Source: Taudactylus pleione (Eukaryota > Chordata > Amphibia > Anura > Myobatrachidae). From it: 64,000 nt of DNA. The translations under genes were made by a program, and so were the position numbers. Positions 1 through 10,965 of the stretch are shown here, piece by piece (position 1 is the stretch's first letter; each line of letters opens with the position of its first letter). The notes beneath the pieces are model-generated. The model ran no database searches. It was not told the DNA's origin and worked only from the letters and a program-made list of their open reading frames with translations. The stretch spans positions 3,721,001-3,785,000 of the forward strand of contig JAUIMM010000003.1 of assembly GCA_031769625.1 (NCBI GenBank), read 5' to 3'.

Positions 1-268
1 AAATGTGTGTTGGTGCACTTGGTAAATGAGGACCACTGTGTGCAGGAAACAGTTGCACTTTAAATTGTCATTCAATGCAGCCACAGAGAACAGATCTGCA
101 AGTCGTCCATTAATCCTGGGATTTATAATATTAGAGCATCAGATGGAGACGGGGGGGGTTAAATCAGGGCGATGTCCTGCCAGTCATCACTGAAAATGAA
201 CGTAACTGAAAAAGAATGTAACTGGCCGCAAAACAGGACACTCCGAAGGTGCGTCCATTGTGCAGAAC
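1..268. other. Unassigned stretch
   Basis: No gene, clear repeat boundary or regulatory element is visible. The segment ends at the TGA target duplication of the element starting at 272. Confidence 0.5.
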
Positions 269-271
269 TGA

Positions 272-927
272 GGGCCTGATTCAGACCCGGTCGCAAGCAC
301 TGAGCGTTCGCAACCGGGTCGATGGTGGCCCAGAGCGCACAACGGAGCCGGCTCAGTCGTGCGCATGCGAGAGACCCGGATAGCGACGGGCAATCCGTCG
401 CTCCGGGTCTCGCACCAAAGGGGGCGTGCCGTCGATGTTGAGTGACAGCACGCCCTCTTTGGTGGGCGGGCCGGGGGGGTGGCTGCCCAGACGGAGGCGT
501 TCCCATGGGAACGCCTACCGTTTGGGGGCGGCCCCACTGACATCACAAGTGATGTCAGTGGGAGAGCTTTCGGGGCTTGTGACCACGAGACCCTCGCTCG
601 CTCTAAATCAGGGCATCTTTTTTTTTTATGGAGCGGCCTCCTGGCCGCTCACTTGTGAGGACAGTGGGGCTGTCCCCAAACGGTAGGCGTTCCCATGGGA
701 ACGCCTCCGTCTGGGCTACCCCGGCCCGCCCACCAAAGGGGGCGTGCTGTAACTAAACATCGACAGCACGCCCCCTTTAGTGCGAGACCCGGAGCGACGG
801 ATTGCCAGTCGCTATCCGGGTCTCGCGCATGCACACGACGGAGCCGACTCCGTCGTGCGCATGCGCTCGGCCACCATCGACCCGGTTGCGAGCGCTCAGC
901 GCTCGCGACCGGGTCTGAATCAGGCCC
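272..927. mobile_element. Poly-hairpin element A1, inverted dimer
   Basis: Both ends carry the family A 13-mer (GGGCCTGATTCAG at left, its complement CTGAATCAGGCCC at right), flanked by a 3-bp TSD TGA at 269-271 and 928-930. The element consists of short palindromes in series, including an AAAGGGGGCGTGC stem and a GGCGTTCCCATGGGAACGCC stem. The left half (272 to about 612) and the right half (about 613-927) are inverted copies of each other, so this copy is a head-to-head dimer. It is non-autonomous and has no coding content. The superfamily is uncertain; GGGCC ends with a 3-bp TSD resemble PIF/Harbinger. Confidence 0.85.
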
Positions 928-930
928 TGA

Positions 931-1817
931 GTTCTCACTGTGGACCATAAAGCTGACCATAATTCTGATCTCCCTATTGATAATATCATGATTTATTGAA
1001 TCTCATTCCCACTGCAGAATGGCGGTGAATGAAGACTTCCATGGTCTTTTAATGAATGAAAGAAATGGATTAGAATACCTTCCTAAACTGCATGACTAGG
1101 TTAGAGCGTTCTCACTGGCCTCCATTCCTCAGAACACATACTATAGCAGAACAGCAGGTTATCTGCAGTAAACATTGCTACTGACATCATGTGTTATGTG
1201 TTTTTTGTATTTAATAAAAGGCCCCGGTGTCGGGCTCCAGACCTTGTTTGTTATTGGAGAAAACGCCACTCTTCGGTCTCGGAGGGGAGAGATCTCCTGC
1301 CCATTACCCCTGAATGGTTACGCAGCTCCCTCCTCCACGCGCATATTAACATCCAAATCTACATTATCATTTCCAAGTGCTAATTAAACAGTAAACTGGA
1401 AAACTCCCAATTTTACCCCAATTAACACAAACGCTTGTGTACAAGATCCAGAAAGAGAAGGAAAAATACACACGAGGTCTGCCAGTGCCTTAGAACGCCA
1501 TGTGCGTGGGGGGTACAGCGGTCTGTCCGTCTGTGGCGCTGTTTGTGTCCGCCTGTGCAGTCCTTGCAGGGGGTATTTACACATCTCTATACACATCTGA
1601 GTATCCAGGAGAATGTGCCCATACTTAGGTAAGTCCTGCATGCACATTTATCAGGATGTATGTGTATGTATAACTAACCCCCCTGTGTATACCTTAGTCT
1701 GTGTAAGTATATACTACACGGAGTGTCTCCACTTGATACAGGTCTTGTGTATATGACTGTAGACTGTGTGCATTAGACATAGGACTCTGGAAACAAAATG
1801 CATTGTTGTTACTATAG

Positions 1818-1820
<3 letters not shown>
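931..1820. other. Unassigned AT/GC-mixed stretch
   Basis: No credible ORF, repeat terminus or RNA gene is visible. It may be unique intergenic or intronic DNA. Confidence 0.4.

Positions 1821-1821
<1 letters not shown>

Positions 1822-1884
<63 letters not shown>
1822..1884. repeat. (TA)n microsatellite
   Basis: About 31 uninterrupted TA repeats. The tyrosine/isoleucine ORFs read across it are artefacts. Confidence 0.97.
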
Positions 1885-1887
<3 letters not shown>

Positions 1888-2280
1888 ATATGTGTACTGC
1901 ATCAGCGCATGTCTGCAAAGCCGAAATGTGACATTTACACAAAAGGAGTGGGCGTTAAATACAAGGTCTGTGTATATGTTCATATGCTGTAGCTATATAT
2001 AATGTACAGTCTGGAACGCAAAGCCAGAGAAGGGGGAGGGGGATTTTGGTAGGGGGAAAGGACAGATCACATCTGTATATACAGATGGGAACTGCAGTCC
2101 TAGGTAGAGAAAAATAAAAAATCTCAAAGAGGCTTCCTTAGAACATTCTAAAAAGTGAAGAGAGATCAGAAAGCTTTTGGTTTTGTTCCAAAAAATCTCG
2201 GTACTAGTCAGTGTCTAGTACCAATAATCTATATCTACAATGGGTTACGCCAGTTTCCCATACTCAGTCATTACAGTCCA
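1885..2280. other. Unassigned stretch
   Basis: No feature is recognised. A GGGGGTAAATTTACTAAAG motif at the right edge (about 2280-2300) resembles the terminus of a local MITE family (see 22243-22463), but its partner end is not clear. Confidence 0.35.
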
Positions 2281-2353
2281 GGGGGTAAATTTACTAAAGT
2301 TCGATTAGAGATTAATTTTTATGAATCTCTTAAATCTCCTGAAATCGAATGGA

Positions 2354-3449
2354 GGGCCTGATTCAGACCCGGTCCCTAGGCTGCGTTCGCACGTAGCCTG
2401 CCGATGTTTTCAAACTGCACATGCGTATACGAGGCAGTATATGTGCGCAAACCAGTCCATACGATCGCGAAGCGTTTGCACCCTGTGCACAGACGCCCCG
2501 CTAGAATGACAGGACGAGCTGTTTGTGGTTGTGACAGGGGTTGGTCAATGGTAACGGGGTGTGTGGTGAAAACGCAGGCGTGTCTGAGTTGGAACATCGT
2601 TTGAGGGGGGCTCATAATTAAAACTCAGCGTCAGCATACACATCACATGGCTGAATTACACACAGCAGCACTCGCAGTGCTTGCGGTAGGGTATGGTCAG
2701 CCACAAGTGCTGCGTATGGGTCCGATGGGAATCGGTATGAAATACCGCCGGCCGCATTCCCGGCAGCGGAAGCCCGATAGAGCTGGAAATCCTGATAGTC
2801 GCTAACCCCCCTAACCCTCCTTAGGGGTGTCTATCCCTAACCTCCCCCCCCCCCCCAAGTGCCTAACCCTAATCCACCCCCTTCCCCGCTGCCTAAACCT
2901 AAGTCCCCCGGGGGGGTGCCTAACACTAAGTCCCCCCCAGGGGTGCCTAACCCTTACCCACCCTCCCTCCCCCTAGCCTAACCCTAACCCTCCCGGGGGG
3001 GTGCCTAACCCCAAGTCCCCCCCGTGTGCCCTAAACCTAACCCTCCCCCACGAGGCTGTCCGCTCGCGGCGCCCGGCATCCCTTCGATCGGGATGCCGGG
3101 CGCCTGTCTCCCGGCGTCGGGAAAATGTCAGGCGTCTACATCTAGGCGCACGGCATTTCAACCTCGTTGGGATATGACAGTCGGGAAGCCGGCTGTCGGT
3201 ATTAAGGCAGCCGGTTTCCCAATTGTATACTGTCCGTTGTTACCGATTGTTTAATACACTTCCTGGAGATGACGTACGTTACTAAGGGAAAGTGGGCGTC
3301 TTGTGTCAGGCTGGTGGGCGTCTAAATACATACCGTGATCGCACGGCAAGACATAGTGGGTGTCTTGCTAGCGATCGCAGGATTTGTATACTCAGGCTGC
3401 TGACGGCTGCGTACGAACGCATCTCAGCGAACGGATCTGAACCAGACCC
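2354..3449. mobile_element. Family A-related element, interrupted by C1
   Basis: It starts GGGCCTGATTCAG and ends CTGAACCAGACCC, the same terminal style as family A. The interior differs from most A copies but matches the element at 52695-53151 (shared TGGGTCCGAT and GTTACCGATTGTTT blocks). A 504-bp family C element plus its 8-bp duplication sits inside; without them the host is about 584 bp. Flanking trinucleotides (GGA and TCA) do not match, so the outer boundary is less secure. Confidence 0.65.
2728..3231 (+). mobile_element. Family C element C1
   Basis: It begins GGAATCGGTATG and ends GTATACT, flanked by 8-bp duplications GTCCGATG (2720-2727) and GTCCGTTG (3232-3239), a 7/8 match. The interior has CCTAACCCTAA-type runs separated by C or G tracts and a GGGATGCCGGGCGCC hairpin. 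No transposase is present. An 8-bp TSD fits hAT, P or Merlin-like integration, but the ends are not a textbook hAT terminus. Confidence 0.82.
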
Positions 3450-3509
3450 TCAAATCGAACAGCAAATCTCAAATTTACAAAATTTGTATTTTTTGTTTCA
3501 TTTTAAGAA

Positions 3510-3562
3510 GGGATTTGATGTTCGACTTTGCATGTTCATGTACAAATCGAACACCAAATCCC
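3510..3562. repeat. Inverted repeat (hairpin)
   Basis: GGGATTTGATGTTCGA on the left pairs with TCGAACACCAAATCCC on the right, one mismatch. It is probably a remnant of a MITE with TCGAAC motifs. Confidence 0.6.
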
Positions 3563-5150
3563 ACTCTAAAACGAACTTCAAATCCCCAAATGAATAGATC
3601 GGATTCATGCTTTCATTTTCAGCATGAGCAGTTCTATCTGACACAGATGCTTGCATACATCAGTGAGATGCATGCATGTATCTTAGTGTAAAAAGCTTGT
3701 TAAGTGTTAATTTAAAAAAATATATATTATGTGGGTTCCTCCCTCAAAGCACAACCAGCCCCGGGCTTTGTATAGCCAGTCCCAGTTGTGTAAATACAGG
3801 GGAAAAATCGCGTAGGGTTCCCCTGTACTTAGCGCAACCAGCACCAGGCTCTGAGCCGGTCCTGGTTCTGGAATTACAGGGGGAAAAAAAGCATAGGGTT
3901 CCCCTGTAATTTCCATAACTAGCACCAGACCCTTTCTAGCGAGGGGGTAATGTCACAGCCAGGGAAACCCTATCACCGGGTTTCCCGGGCCCGAAACATT
4001 ACCCCTGACCGCTAGTCAGCCAGCCCCCGGCCAGGGATCCCTGGGGAGTTGGGGACCCTCCCCTCCAATAAAGAGGTCCCCCTCTCCAGGGCACCCTAGG
4101 CCTAGATTGACAGCATCTCAGCGTATCCTGCCTAAAAAAAACAACACACGATTTCCAGACTATCCATCATACTGCGCATCGAAAATCGGGGAATCGCCTC
4201 AAAATCGCGTAGATGTATGGCCAGCATTCAGTACCCCAAATAGCTTCAGTAGGGCTAATCGGGGACATCTGGATTGATCTCCAATAGTAGTGCATCCTTT
4301 GGGGGGGTGTCAGGCTGATTTTCCCAATTCTGCCAACACTTTTCACCTGTTAGTTTCGCCGGGACGTGCTTTCGCTGCCTTTGGAATTGAATACGGCGAA
4401 TAGCGGGGGCGCGCGCTACACTTTTTGCATGCAAAACTGGTGATGTCGGCGAAAAGTCCGGCATGCGAAAAAGTATCGCGGGTGCAAAAAGAATTGAATA
4501 TGGCCCTGTGTTTGAAAAATGTCAGGTAGGAGCTGATTGGCTTGGTGACCTTATCACCGTTCACTTTATCTCCTAAGAAAGCTTAGTAAATAGACCCTTA
4601 GATTTGAGCCTTGGGGGTAAATTTACTAAGATTCGATTTGGTCCCGATTTTTCCCGTTTTTCAACTCGGATAGGATCGACCAGGAACTTAAAAAAAAAAA
4701 AAAAAGACAAAAATAAAAACTGCCAAATTTGTCTCCCGAACAAGCAGGCTGCACGTATCAGTGAAATATGTGCAGACTGTTTGTTGTTGTTTTTTTAGGG
4801 TTAAATTTATAGGAATAAATTGAAGTGAGGTTCCCCCCCCCCCAAAAAAAAAAAAAAAAAAAAGGGGGCTAACGAGCCCCGGACTTGCCAGCCTGTCCTG
4901 GTACCTAAAATTACAGGGAACAAAACGTGTAGGGTTCCACCGTAAATTAGGTACCACCAGGCTGCAGGGGGGAAAAAATTGCACAGGGAGTCCCCCTATA
5001 ATTAAAACCAGCACTAGACCCTTTCTAGCGGAGGGCTGATGCCACAGCCAGGGGAGCCCTTTCACCGGGCCCCCCAGTCGCAGCATCAGTCCCGACAGAA
5101 TAAACTTTAGTAACCTGCGGCTCCCACCATTGACTTCAATGGAGGAGCCG

Positions 5151-5222
5151 TTCATTGGCCGAGAGAGGTGGGGGCTCACCTCTCTCAGCCAATGAACAAT
5201 CAGATACGGCTCTATAAAAGGC
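5151..5222. promoter_or_regulatory. CCAAT/TATA promoter-like hairpin
   Basis: CCAAT at 5189-5193 is followed 19 bp later by TATAAAAG at 5213-5220, normal pol II core spacing, predicting initiation near 5245. The upstream part is a palindrome (about 5151-5197, arms TTCATTGGC and GCCAATGAA), so a second CCAAT box faces the other way. This resembles the promoter of a mobile element. No ORF of known type follows. Confidence 0.5.
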
Positions 5223-5373
5223 AGAAGCCGCGTCTGAGCGTTTCATTCGGGAGATACCAGCCATCCTGGTTGGTATCTGCTGCGTGGCTCAGGTTTTTCA
5301 TTTTTGTTTTTAGAAGACCTTGGATGCCTACTTTGGACAAGGGGACCACTCCTGGTAATGTAGGGGGGGAGGG

Positions 5374-5375
<2 letters not shown>

Positions 5376-5438
<63 letters not shown>

Positions 5439-5443
5439 TGTGT
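5376..5443. repeat. (GT)n microsatellite
   Basis: About 34 GT units with one TATG interruption, inside the core of the large inverted-repeat element. Confidence 0.97.
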
Positions 5444-6204
5444 AATAAAATTGTACTTTCATGGTGTGTGTGTTGTGTTTTTTTTTTTTGTTTGTTTGTT
5501 TTTTTACACATTTCTTTACAGGTACCAGTGGGCCCTTAATACTCCACATGCTGGTACTTGTGGTTCTCCAAGTACCAGCATGCGGGGGAAGCTTGCTGTG
5601 ACCTGCAGTTCTACTTTAAAGACAATGTTGATACTTCTCTTATTTTACACCACACCTACACTATCAGCCCACTACCCGGGCTATCAGCCTAGGCCAGGGG
5701 TGCCCTGGAGAGGGGGAACCCTTTATTGGGGAGGTCACCAACTCCCCAGGGATCCCTGGTCTGGGCTGACTAGCGGTCAGGAATGATGCTGCGGCTGGGG
5801 GGCCTGGTGAAAGGGATCCCCTGGTTGTCGCACCAGCCCCCCCATTAGAAAGGGTCCGGTGCTAGTTTTAATTATAGGGGGACCCCTACACAATTTTTTC
5901 CCCCTAAAATTAAAACCAGGACTGGCCCTGCAGCCTGGTGCTGGTACCTAATTTACGGTGGAACCCTACACGTTTTGTTCCCCGTAATTTTAGGTACCAG
6001 GACTGGCTGGCAAGTCGGGACTGGTTAGCTTTTTGGGGGGGGGACCTCATGTAATTTATTTATTTTTTTAAATTAACCCTTAGAACACACTTGCCATTCA
6101 GAAACATACACAAATCACACTGAGATGTTTATGTTCGATGGCACCTCACAGCTCAGGAGGTCGTACATTTAAAACTTCTATTGAGTCCCCGATTTGAGTG
6201 TCGA

Positions 6205-6282
6205 CTGCATATCCACTGCACGATATAATGACCGATGACGATTTTGTTCAATCGCTCATTATATCGTCTAGTGGATATGCAG
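6205..6282. repeat. Palindromic MITE-like hairpin
   Basis: CTGCATATCCACTGCACGAT pairs with the matching right arm ending GTGGATATGCAG, about 27 nt per arm with few mismatches. The ATCCACT end motif resembles family B termini, so this may be a miniature relative. Confidence 0.6.
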
Positions 6283-7560
6283 CTTTAGACGCATGCGCAG
6301 TTTACAGGTAGTCGCTCAACTGCGTAAATATTGGGACTGTCTACATCCCATTTATATTTATCACATTTATTCCTATAAAGATTTATTTCGGCCCATAAGG
6401 CGACAGCTTTTATCAAGGCTGCAAAAACGCTCCATCTCTAGATTTATCCCATTCTTGTGCCACAACAGACGCACATAGTAAGCAGATGGTCATCAGCATG
6501 AATGAAACGCTGTTCACATTCATTTAACAACAGGGGAGTTTCGGACCGATCTGTTCACAGGAAGATAAATATGGAAAGTATAAAGTGAGCACAGAAACTA
6601 TGGGAGAGCCCCAGAACAGAACAGAATATATTACATCATTGCCCTAGCTAAATATAACCAGAAGAATGACGGACCTACACTCTGGTTCGTGTTTAGGATG
6701 AAAGTGTTACCGCCACCTACAGAAAATGGAGGCAGCACATTCTGTTCTGAATAAACATTCATGATAATCCCACCCATCAGTTCACTGGAAACATGTCACA
6801 TCACTGAGGCATGAGGCACAGAGTGCCCATTTACATAAAAGGTGCAAGCCTATAAATGCAAATTCTAAAAAGAAACATGACATTTCATGGTAAATAGGTA
6901 GCTAACCATGGTAACCCTTTGCCTTTTCTACGTGCCTTAGTGATGTTACCAAGAGCCCTAGCAACATTCCCTTGTATACTGGTAGAGCCCACAAAATGGC
7001 TGCCCCCACTGTGCAAGCAACAAGTACACATTAACTTCCTTGGTGCTGTAACTATAGAAGGAAGCAGATACTGAATGCGACTGAGCCGAGCCTTAAACCT
7101 CACAATAATGTAATTATACAGTGGATATTAGAAAGGGGGATCAAAGCTGTCATTATGTTAGAATTTCAAAACGATGTCTCTCAAGCACAGACGACAATAG
7201 AAGTGGGGACAGGACAGGAGCCATGATGGACCTTGTTGTCATGGCAACTCAGGAGCATCCCTGCAATTAACCGTCTGGCTTGTTCCCAGGTCTTCATTTC
7301 ACACTCGCACACAGTCAGGTGAGCGAATGGGAGCACAGACTGTATCATGAGAGGATTCCTCACAGGCCTGGAGGGTTGCCAAACACATCATTTAATGTAT
7401 TTATATGGATAGAGGCTGATTTTAGACATTAATGCAGAACGAAAAAAAAACCAAAAACATTACAATGACTACAAGTCATTCAGAGCCTCAGCTAATGAAT
7501 GGAATGTGACAGAGATCCAGATTTGTCCAAATCCCTTGATGGTAAGTGGCCTCAGAATCA
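6283..7560. other. Unassigned stretch
   Basis: No coding signal. A CACAAAATGGCTGCC motif near 6970 recurs near 56937 and suggests an old dispersed repeat, but boundaries cannot be drawn. Confidence 0.35.
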
Positions 7561-7614
7561 CAGGTTTCTGATTTTGTAGACCAAAATATATTATACATTT
7601 ATACATATACACAT

Positions 7615-7617
<3 letters not shown>

Positions 7618-7713
<96 letters not shown>

Positions 7714-7740
7714 TATACATACATACATACACACACACAA
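7618..7740. repeat. Compound (TA)n/(CA)n microsatellite
   Basis: Alternating TA and CA dinucleotide runs. It directly abuts the hAT element, whose TSD (TATACACA) was taken from this array. Confidence 0.95.
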
Positions 7741-7749
7741 ATATACACA

Positions 7750-8917
7750 CAGGGCCGGCCCAAGCCCAAATTTTTTGGTAAGCGAGTATGTTTTTTGGCG
7801 TCCCCCCCTATGCAGTGCCCGCGGTAGTGGTCCCCCCGGTGCAGTGCCCCTTGTGCCCCCATTAGTAAGCTTATATAGTGCCCCCAGTAGTAGTCCCCCT
7901 ATGCAGTGCCCCCAGTAGTAATCCTCCCCCCATGCAGTGCCCTCCCTTGTAGTGCCCCTAGTAGTAATCCCCCCTCTTGTAGTGCCCCTAGTAGTCCCCC
8001 CTTGTAGTAGTCCCCCCATTGTTGTGCCCCCAGTAGTAATCCTCCCTTCAAGTGCCCCCAGTAGTAGCCCCCCTTCAAGTGCCCCCAGTAGTAGCCCCAA
8101 TTCTAGTGCCCCAGTAGTAGCCCCCCTTCAAGTGCCCCCAGTATTAGCCCCCCTTCAAGTGCCCCCAATAGTAATCCCCCTTTTCAAGTGCCCCCAATAG
8201 TAATCCCCCTTTTCAAGTGCCCCCAGTAGTAGTCCCCCCTTCTAGTGCCCCCAGTAGTAGTCCCCCCTTCTAGTGCCCCCAGTAGTAATCCCCCCTTCTA
8301 GTGCCCCCAGTAGTAATCCCCCCTTCTAGTGCCCCCAGTAGTAATCCTCCCTTCAAGTGCCCCCAGTAGTAGCCCCCCTTCAAGTGCCCCCAGTAGTAGC
8401 CCCAATTCTAGTGCCCCCAGTAGTAATCCCCCCTTCAAGTGCCCCCAGTAGTAATCCCCCCTTGTAGCCCCCCCCAGTAGAGACACGTAATAAAAAAAAA
8501 ACACTTACCTGACCCCCCGCTCCTGCTGCCGATATCAGTTACTCCCGACCATTCTCCAGGGCCGCTTTGCATTATGGGAGAGACGTTGTCATGACGTCAT
8601 CTCTCCCATTACCTACTGCGGGAACCGGAAGATGGCTCCCGCAGTGGGAGCTGCAGCAGCCGATGAGAGTCTGACAGACTCTCATCAGCTGCTGAAACAA
8701 ACACACAGCTGCCGGCACCGGCGGCTGTATGTTTGGCACTGTGTAGCGCTGACCGAACTCCGTCCGGTCAGCGCTACACGCGCGGTGCAGACTGTCACAG
8801 AGACACAGTCTGCACCGCGGTAAGCCATTGAAATCTGCATGGACGCGGCCGCTGCGCCCTTCACTATGTGGCGCCTTACGCGGCCGTGTACCATGTGTAA
8901 CCATAGAACCGGCCCTG
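7750..8917. mobile_element. Non-autonomous hAT-like element CC, copy 1
   Basis: Termini CAGGGCCGGCCC and GAACCGGCCCTG form short TIRs, flanked by a perfect 8-bp TSD TATACACA (7742-7749 and 8918-8925). The 5' half is a tandem array of a roughly 24-bp unit (GTGCCCCCAGTAGTAATCC type, about 7850-8480). The 3' half holds palindromes and, on the minus strand, a splice-donor-like CAGGTAAGT (complement of ACTTACCTG near 8504-8512). The long glycine/threonine-rich minus-strand frames come from the array. There is no transposase. Confidence 0.88.
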
Positions 8918-9149
8918 TATACACACACACACAACTTGAATGGATAGAAATTGTACTTGGTAAAGAACCTCAAAACCAAAAATGCAACGTGTCTAATACA
9001 TTATTCACACACATATAGGACATGATTCGGACAGATCTCTCCTCACGGATGCAAATGGCGATTTTTACCATACAGCGCAGAAGGGAATTTACGCATGTTT
9101 GCATACCTACGATCCATTCGGTGTCAGATGGATCTTGCTTTGCAGGAAA

Positions 9150-9480
9150 TAGGGATGGCCATCGGCGATTCATAATCATCGATGGTTTATGGCCGATGTC
9201 GAATGCTTTTACTATCGATGGGGGAGAACCAGATGGTTTCCCTCCATCAACGGCACAACATAACCGAAAATGTTGTTTTGTTTTTCTTTACAAGGTACTG
9301 GGACACAGAACATAGCTCTGCCCCGCCACCAGGTTCTGATTAACACCACGGGCCAGTCAGAGAACAGAGATGACCATCGGTCGGTGAAACCATCGATGGT
9401 CAACCATTGCATAGTTGATAACCATCGATGGTCACTTGCTAGATCACCATCGATGTTAACCACACCTATGGCCATCTCTA
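9150..9480. mobile_element. hAT-like MITE rich in CCATCGATGG
   Basis: Termini TAGGGATGGCCAT and ATGGCCATCTCTA are flanked by a perfect 8-bp TSD GCAGGAAA (9142-9149 and 9481-9488). The element has several CATCGATGG-type palindromes and no coding capacity. The 8-bp TSD supports hAT-type integration. Confidence 0.85.
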
Positions 9481-9763
9481 GCAGGAAATGAGCTGAGACT
9501 GGGTGGCAACACTTGAGAGATCTGTCTCATGGGAGTGTCATGGGCATATATCGTTCAAATGCTTTGTGCTGTCAGCTAGGCATCCATCACATAGTAGGGT
9601 CGGTTAACCACTTTTTTATTGTCCTATTTCTGGTCAGGGGCCCGTGGCCAGATTCTTGTCAGATTTCTGATGGGATTTACAACAGTAAAATAATTTATTC
9701 TATTGCAATTGAAAGATAAATTGATACAATTGACTGGCAATATCACTAGGTGGGGGAGGGGGG

Positions 9764-9933
9764 TGGGGAGATGTATCAAACCGTCTAGAGAGATATTGTC
9801 CATAGCAACCAATCAGCTTCTTACTATCATTTTATACACTGTACACTGTACTAGATAAATGATAGCTAGGAGATGATTGGTTGCTATCAGCAATTTCTCC
9901 ACTTTATTTCTCTTGGAGGTTTGGTACGCCTCC
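9764..9933. mobile_element. MITE M1 (CAATCAGC family)
   Basis: A palindromic element with ends GGGGAGATGTATCAAACC and GGTTTGGTACGCCTCC. Its arms carry the recurring CATAGCAACCAATCAGC block and its complement. About 170 bp, no ORF. Confidence 0.75.
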
Positions 9934-9992
9934 TCTTATGTTTTATCCACTTTGCTTCTTAATGCTGTTTATTAGAAATAGAATACATGGTA

Positions 9993-10259
9993 ATGGTGCA
10001 TACACACGGTCAGATTTTTCCTTCAGATCTGAACGATAACGATTTAAAAATCGTTCAGTCGTTCATATCTGAAGGAAAATCTGACATATCTGACATGCCT
10101 GAACAATGGACGATGAACGATGCGCGTTCCCGTTTGTCAGATAACGATATCTGACATCTGATGTGTTTGCAGTCAGACTTGGACGATTCCATTCATTTGA
10201 ATGAAGTCAAAAATCGTTCAATCGTTCATCTGACAAATCTGACCGTGTGTATGCTCCAT
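9993..10259. mobile_element. Palindromic MITE, TA target
   Basis: Ends ATGGTGCATACACACGGTCA and CCGTGTGTATGCTCCAT are near-perfect TIRs flanked by TA on both sides, as in Tc1/mariner-type insertion. The interior contains AATCGTTCA hairpins. Confidence 0.75.
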
Positions 10260-10260
10260 T

Positions 10261-10377
10261 AGACTTTTCTCTGTGATTGGCTGGAGGAGATAAGCCACAC
10301 AAAACCAGGGGGAGGAGCATCTGCTGCAGCCTGTCTGGACACGGAAGGCCGATCACCTCTACCATCACCCGGTAAGT
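10261..10377 (+). promoter_or_regulatory. Candidate promoter/first exon with splice donor
   Basis: An inverted CCAAT box (ATTGG at 10276-10280) and a GGGGGAGGAGC box precede a GC-richer segment that ends in CCCG|GTAAGT, a consensus donor at 10372-10377. No ATG-led frame is convincing. It could be a noncoding first exon or the relic of a mobile element promoter. This is a weak hypothesis. Confidence 0.2.
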
Positions 10378-10782
10378 TGCCATAATGCCATCCTGAACTT
10401 AGGTGTTTTGTATTGAACACAGTGGCGAAAAGTAAACATTTTCCCAGCTTGATAAATTAGGAGAATTCGCCCGGGAAAGCACAGTATATAAAATTTAAGG
10501 TGTATATTTACCAAGTAGCGATTAAACACAATTCCAGCGAAAACGGTTTACTTATTAACAAATGCTAGTCAGTGTCACCAGCCAATGGGAGCAAACTTTT
10601 TAAAAAATGAGTGGGGGCTGCTCACAGTACCATTTATGCTATGCATAGACATAACTGTAGTATAGCACCAATGATCCAGCCTAGCATGAGACATCGCTTT
10701 CGGGATGCTAACAGGAATGGGTTAAACATGCAAGAGAAAAATAATGGTACCCATCCCATCCAAAAATCATCTATGTTCCTAT

Positions 10783-10965
10783 GGGGTTTATGTATCAAGC
10801 TGTGAAAAGACTAGGAGGAGCAAAACAGTGGAGAAGTTGCCCCTAGCAACCAATTAGCTTTTATCTATCATTTTATAGAATGTACTTGATAAAATGATTC
10901 TTCAAAAGCGGATTGGTTGCTATGGGCAACTTCTCCACTCGTTTCATTGCTTGATACATAAACCC
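10783..10965. mobile_element. MITE M2 (CAATCAGC family)
   Basis: Ends GGGGTTTATGTATCAAGC and GCTTGATACATAAACCC, with TSD TAT on both sides. Arms contain GTTGCCCCTAGCAACCAATT and its complement. Removing the insert recreates TCCTATAGGA, a perfect palindrome. Confidence 0.8.

Larger units (their letters stand above)
3690..6075. mobile_element. Large inverted-repeat element, partly duplicated
   Basis: Blocks at about 3735-4110 and 4800-5095 lie in the same orientation, and both match the reverse complement of about 5650-6060. Shared blocks include CTAGACCCTTTCTAGCGGAG, CCCTGTAATT and the GGGATCCCTGG region. The left arm is therefore present twice and the right arm once, around a core at 5100-5640. 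No transposase ORF is visible. Exact termini and TSD were not resolved, so the superfamily is unknown. A (GT)n array lies in the core. Confidence 0.6.

Noticed and set aside
2800..3050. Interstitial telomere repeats
   Set aside because: CCCTAA-like runs are irregular, interrupted by C and G tracts, and occur at the same place in every family C element.
4688..5179. 163-codon minus-strand ORF
   Set aside because: Lies across the inverted-repeat arm, starts and ends in poly(A)/poly(T)-encoded phenylalanine runs, no domain.
7591..8504. Glycine/threonine-rich and proline/valine-rich ORFs
   Set aside because: They read through the 24-bp CCCCCAGTAGTA array of hAT-CC copy 1. The same artefact occurs at 35910-36610 and 57819-58088.
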